NCBI RefSeq assembly: GCF_000275845.1 | Contig: NW_006766910.1 | Coordinates: 275,520-287,724, forward strand | From: Dichomitus squalens LYAD-421 SS1 | Lineage: Eukaryota > Basidiomycota > Agaricomycetes > Polyporales > Polyporaceae | Direction: 5' to 3' | Length of the DNA: 12,205 nt | Shown: positions 8,149 through 12,205 of the stretch, piece after piece | Layout of the letters: each line of letters starts with the position of its first letter | Position numbering within the stretch: the stretch's first letter is position 1 | Program-made: the position numbers and the translations under genes | The notes under the pieces: model-generated | What the model was told of the DNA's origin: nothing | The model's input: only the letters and a program-made list of their open reading frames with translations | Database searches by the model: none

Positions 8149-10807
8149 CTACCACGTCTCACGGACGGGAAAACTTTGCGCGTGCCGCGTCGAAGTGCGT
8201 AGGCGAGCACGCAGAGAGACATTGCGCTCGGGTCCAGACGTCCGCCGTCGCTTGTTGCTCGTCTCTCGATCTGTCCTTGAAGAAGCCGATGCTAGTTTCG
8301 ACGCATCAGCCTTCACGTTCGGCGACGACTTGCAACATTGCGAAGACTTCGGGATGCGGTCGCCACCCCGCCAGTCGGGATGACAGACCAAGCTGTTCAA
8401 GACATTGAGGAAGTAGTCATGCGTAGTGATCTTGCTCGCAAGATCGCGGTCTCTCGCCGTCGGAGCATCGCTACACGAGGAGGCTGGCAAATAGTTAGTC
8501 TTCGGAATGGTATACTCCTCCTCCTCCTCCTCCTCCTCCTCCTCCTCCAGGATCGCTTTCAGGTCGTATTTGTCGAGAGGAATCAGGTCGAAAATGGGCG
8601 AGGAAGATCGTGTCCGCCTCATGTGAGAACGCGCAGGAGCAGCCGACATGAGCTTGCGTCCTTCGTCCTGGATAATCTTGTAGTGTGCCCTCAGGCATTG
8701 GAGCATGGTGGCGAGGATCGAGTCCATGGGGCTCTCGAACAGGAGCGGGCCCTCGCCTGCCCCCGTTTGAAGACGTCCAGTGGACTCGACCGTCGAGGAT
8801 TTCTGTCCGCACGGGTACATGCGTCCGAGAGCGGCGTAAGTATTGAAGTATTCGTCGATCCAGAACGAGACGTCTGGACAGTTCGAATGGAGGGAGCGCA
8901 CTGAATAGTACACCAGAACATGAAAGAATGATTCGAGCTCGTCGGAGATCTTGATGGCCTTCGGTTCAACCTGAAGGAGCCGGTTCACGGACATGAACTG
9001 GTATGTTCCCTGAGATCGCGAGATTGATTGATGTCAGTATCAGCACTATCAAAGGATGAGATGGCCGAACGCACCTGCGAAGCCGTGCACAACGCCTCGT
9101 CGTCATCCACACTCTTCGACAACTCCCAGTCGGTGAGCAGCCCAGTCCATAGCATCATGGGGCTATCGCCGTCGTATGTACGCTTGATCCTGGGATAGAT
9201 GAGGATATTCCCGCTGCTGATGTCGCCATGGAGAAGGCGTGTTGCCGGGTTGGTGGCAGCCTGGTGATGGGCTACGAAGCGGATGGTAAGAAGATCATCC
9301 GTCACTAATGTGCAATCCTCTCACCAAGCAAGCAGTGCAGGACGACAAAAACCAGCTGCCGGCCATATTCGAAGTTCTTCAGTGGAAGACACACCTCTTC
9401 CACAGCGAGCCTGTAGTGCTTGTGCTCGGGAAGCGGCTGGTCCGAGCCCACAGTCGAACTTGAACTATATGCGCTATTCTGCAGCGAGCGCTCGCCGCTG
9501 GTGGCTTGCATCCTTTTGCGCTTCCTGCTGCGGGGCGATGCCGACACAGAAAGGGTGTATGAAGACGACTCAGACGACCCTGCAGACGAAGACGAGGAGA
9601 CCGTGGAGATGGGACATCTGCGCTCCCACCAGTCCGCAGTGATAGTCACTTGGTCCTCGACGTCTCCATGGCATACCAGAGTCGGAACGTGTTCAATGCC
9701 CGCCGAGTTGAGTTTCTCAAGCACGTCGCCTTCCCTGCGGGAGATCATGTACGATGCTCGCCACGCGTCCTTGAGCCACACGAAGCGACCTGTCTTGCAG
9801 TCAAACGCGACGTAACCACGAGTGCCCCTCCCCGTCACACCAGGGGCGCGGAAAGTAGGCTTGCCGACAAGGTAGCCGCGAGAAGCCGTGCCGTCAGCGA
9901 CTTCGAGTTTGTAGCGAGGCCAGTCGTTACTGATTGACAGACGGAACAGCGAGCGGACGTAGTCGAAGACGAAGGGTTCTTCCTCTTCAGACGCGGACAC
10001 CTCTCGTTCCATATGGCTCATGTCTTTGGGATTCTTTTGCGCGGCTAGATCCATGCGCAGGAAATCAACGTCACCAGGAAGGACGCGAGTGGCGCTAGGA
10101 TCTAGACCGATTCCCGCGTCGTTGAGATGGGAGATCCGCCAGAGCAAGTCGCAGAGAACGGAAGGCTGCTTGACGTAATCGATAGGTGGAGTAACGATGA
10201 CGCCTGCTCTGTCCCAGCGAAGCAAACGAAATCGACGACCGATCACTAGGAACATGAAGAGGAATACACGTTGCTGGGCGGCGAGAAGCAGCTCGGCGGT
10301 CGCAGAGATCTCATCGAGCAGTTGCTTCCGAGAAAAGTCTAGAAAGCCGTACTCGTCGTTGCGTTCGATGTCCGAGAAGGGGTCGACTCCAGGGTCCTTT
10401 GCCTTAAACTGAATCGGGAGAAGCTGGTCGGCCCAGACGGGCTGTCCCGCCTTGGGTATGGATGTGTTTCGAAACAAGGCCGCAGTGGTGTGGTGACCTA
10501 TTTTGTCGTATTCGATGGATGTAGGGTGTTGTTGATATGAGGAGCAGGTCAATCCCTGGACGAGATTGTGGTCATTGACGATAGCCATCTGTTTGAGGCA
10601 CCAGGTCAGTTCGGATGGAAGATGAGGACGGTGGTTAGCAGTACTCACGAAACGCTTAGACAGCTGTCTCTCCTTGATCTGATTAGCTCGCTGTAGAGCT
10701 GCAAATGGGTTTGAAACATCGGGCCTCGATGCATCGACGTTAGCAGAACCCGGCAGGAAGGCGTCGCGAAACCGGGTGCTGCTGATCTGAACAGCAGAGA
10801 TCGCCAT
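8149..10807 (-). CDS. FunK1-family (fungal-type) protein kinase, four exons, 826 aa
   Basis: Likely a serine/threonine-type kinase of the FunK1 family, whose substrates are mostly unknown. Exons are 10807-10649, 10588-9325, 9271-9075 and 9009-8149. The introns (60, 53, 65 nt) have donors GTGAGT, GTGAGA, GTGCGT and acceptors CAG, TAG, CAG, and all phases join. The ATG at 10807 was chosen because open frame further upstream has only non-ATG starts. Visible parts: N-terminal FunK1 region with SNPFAAL near residue 35 and AALFR near 89; RLLRWDRAGVIV near 174-185; RFVWLKDAWRASY with candidate ATP-binding Lys326; candidate alpha-C Glu339; a Ser-rich linker about 372-430 with basic cluster RSRKRKR 406-412 (possible nuclear signal); catalytic loop LLHGDISSGNIL with Asp491 and Asn496; TDWEL (Asp522) in place of DFG; GTYQFMS 541-547; a run of 11 Glu at 685-695; a basic C-terminal tail with KRRR. 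Odd: HGD instead of HRD. Family and exon structure are strongly supported; activity is not shown. Confidence 0.9.
8515..8547 (-). repeat. (GAG)11 trinucleotide microsatellite coding for poly-Glu
   Basis: Eleven uninterrupted CTC units on the plus strand, read as GAG on the minus strand, encode Glu 685-695 of the FunK1 kinase. They fall between the C-lobe and the conserved segment with HDYFLNVLNSL. Pure codon repeats mutate by replication slippage in steps of one residue, so length variation between strains is expected. The acidic run is probably a disordered linker. Confidence 0.95.
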
Positions 10808-11045
10808 TATCGACGAGAGAAGTGCCGAGCGGTGAGCAAGCTCGAAGTGACGTCCGGGTAGATTGAGAGCAGAAATCAGTACCGAGACAGTGATAGTAAG
10901 GAAGTCGGTGGCTATATGGAGATGAGCAAGGATCAAGGAACAATGGTGTAGTCAATAACCGAGTTGAACCTGGGATTAAGCGCTTGCTTGGGCCTACCAT
11001 GGATTGTGATGAGCGCGGAATCGATCTTGCCGAACACGGCCTCAC

Positions 11046-11053
11046 TTTATATA
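11046..11053 (-). promoter_or_regulatory. Candidate TATA box of the FunK1 kinase gene
   Basis: The minus strand reads TATATAAA here, about 240 nt upstream of the kinase ATG at 10807. A start site about 30 nt downstream would give a leader of roughly 210 nt. That leader contains an upstream ATG at 11000-10998, whose frame runs past the main start to a stop at 10740. Either it represses translation or a leader intron removes it. The assignment rests on motif and position only. Confidence 0.45.
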
Positions 11054-12205
11054 CACTACGTTGAAGTGCAAAATAAATGTCGACTTATGAAGCGACACTG
11101 GCGTGCAAAGACATTCGGTATCACCCGCGACGCAGGGGTCGAGGTCTGTGGGTTCTTCCGAGGTAGACTGGAGATAGCTCTTGGTTCATATCTAGATAGA
11201 TCGGGTTCAGAAATGGGTGTCGGTTGGCTTACGCTAGCACTTTGTCTCGCCGTATATGACAGGATCTCCACAGGGCCGACATCTACATCCGCCCAAGCAG
11301 TGGATATCGCACTCACAAGTCAACAGCGCTAACTCCACGCGGAGGAGGAGTGAATTGCGCGTCCGGTGGTGCAATACGACCGGCTGCACACTTCGAACAT
11401 GAACGCGAGCATAAGGACAGCGTCTGCGCTTCGTAGCTGACTTCTGGTAGAGCAAGACTCGGACACATTGTGATGCTAATGGATGGTGTCTGAGACAGGT
11501 CAAGTGGAAGAACGAAGAACGAATTCGCCGCACTTACGAACTAAATACCAGATCATAATTCTCGTGCAAGTGTCGGAGTAGCCCACAGAGCGAGCATAGG
11601 AAGGCTAGAACCTGTCCATATGCCAAGAGGCAGAGGATGGGGAGGGCTGCCGCCCCCCACTTGCGCTGGCACGATAGACGCTAGATCGAGATAAGGACTG
11701 TACCAGTCATCGATGACGTAACCCATTCGGCCAGCCCTACGTCTAGTGTTGCCGCCAATTCGAGTTGGGCTTGACGGCTGGCTTGACTTGGCTCGAAAAT
11801 CACGCAGCTTGGCCCCGGCTGGGCGGATCAAGCTGACGTGGATACCGCTCCAGCTCGCAATAAGCTGGAGCCAAGCGGAATGGTCGGAGACTGCCCAGCT
11901 GGCTGGTCGTGATGACACCATTTCGTGATGGATTGCCGGTAATGAAAAGACCTACCCACGAAGCGCTCGACATCTGATACTGAACGCTCCATATCGCTAT
12001 TCATCTTACCCCCTCCTCACATCGCGTTATCCCCTTCCTCGCCATAGCAAGAGCCAACCATATCTACTCATACTTTGCAATGTATCTATAGCCAGATTAT
12101 GTGTTTTCGTAGACAGGTTCACGCGTTTTTGAGCCATCCACCTGACAAACTCCCATCCACTTACCGGCCGTGATGACGACGGTTCACCCTCATTTCGCGA
12201 GGAGA
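11054..12205. other. Upstream flank of the kinase gene, no gene recognised
   Basis: A minus-strand frame with a true ATG at 11921 runs to a stop at 11553 (122 codons). It overlaps the 11847-11871 hairpin and has no domain I recognise, so it is at best a hypothetical protein. At the right edge the minus strand carries GTAAGT near 12164-12159 after a short open stretch, which could be the donor of an exon entering from outside the window, but there is too little sequence to tell. Confidence 0.35.
11847..11871. repeat. Perfect 9-bp inverted repeat (hairpin)
   Basis: GCTCCAGCT (11847-11855) and AGCTGGAGC (11863-11871) are exact reverse complements around a 7-nt loop, CGCAATA. Other complementary pairs sit nearby: CTTGGCTC 11787-11794 with GAGCCAAG 11868-11875, and GCTGGGC 11818-11824 with GCCCAGC 11893-11899. 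The segment is therefore rich in alternative pairings. No flanking target-site duplication is evident. Confidence 0.8.

Noticed and set aside
8338..8904. 188-codon plus-strand ORF with a poly-Leu run
   Set aside because: Antisense to exon 4 of the kinase; the Leu run is the reverse strand of the (GAG)11 tract, not a membrane helix.
10808..10936. Extending the kinase N-terminus upstream to 10936
   Set aside because: That frame start is TTG; the first ATG in frame is at 10807, and the upstream residues do not match the N-terminus of the fragment at 436-994.
10960..10975. GGTTCAACTCG on the minus strand resembling a tRNA B-box
   Set aside because: No A-box at the right distance and no cloverleaf can be drawn around it.
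11553..11921. 122-codon minus-strand ORF with ATG
   Set aside because: No recognisable motif, overlaps a hairpin-rich patch, and no supporting splice or promoter signal.

Overview
The window looks like basidiomycete (Agaricomycetes, possibly Polyporales) nuclear DNA. The evidence is short 50-65 nt spliceosomal introns with GTGAGT/GTGCGT donors, CTRAC-type branch points and CAG/TAG acceptors, together with FunK1 'fungal-type protein kinase' genes, a family strongly expanded in mushroom-forming fungi. The taxon is inferred from gene content; no marker gene is present. All convincing genes lie on the minus strand.

Layout from left to right. (1) Positions 1-435 hold a plus-strand promoter-like segment: a TATA box, a 9-bp hairpin, and a 64-nt intron-like stretch bounded by an exact 18-bp direct repeat. 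(2) Positions 436-994, minus: an N-terminal fragment of a FunK1 protein that keeps one consensus intron but has no kinase domain. (3) About 1.0-3.4 kb: a gene-poor stretch where I recognise nothing. (4) About 3.45-4.75 kb, minus: a decayed FunK1 kinase-domain copy with several Trp-to-stop changes and frame breaks. (5) 4.75-5.75 kb: nothing recognised. (6) 5.75-7.26 kb, minus: a Ser/Thr-rich single-pass membrane protein gene with recognisable introns and transmembrane segment, but interrupted by an in-frame TGA and a frame change, so probably a pseudogene. Upstream of it (about 7.25-7.59 kb) is a diverged tandem duplication with a 171-nt period. (7) 8.15-10.81 kb, minus: one apparently intact FunK1 kinase gene of four exons (826 aa), with a TATA box near 11.05 kb. 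(8) 11.1-12.2 kb: no recognised gene, one strong small hairpin.

The main story is a FunK1 birth-and-death cluster: one complete copy, one N-terminal-only copy and one kinase-only relic, all in the same orientation within about 10.4 kb. The intact copy has HGD where FunK1 and other kinases normally have HRD, and the relic has HCD at the same place. No operon-like or pathway co-operation is implied; the membrane-protein gene between the copies looks unrelated. I see no CRISPR, rRNA, tRNA or clear transposase.
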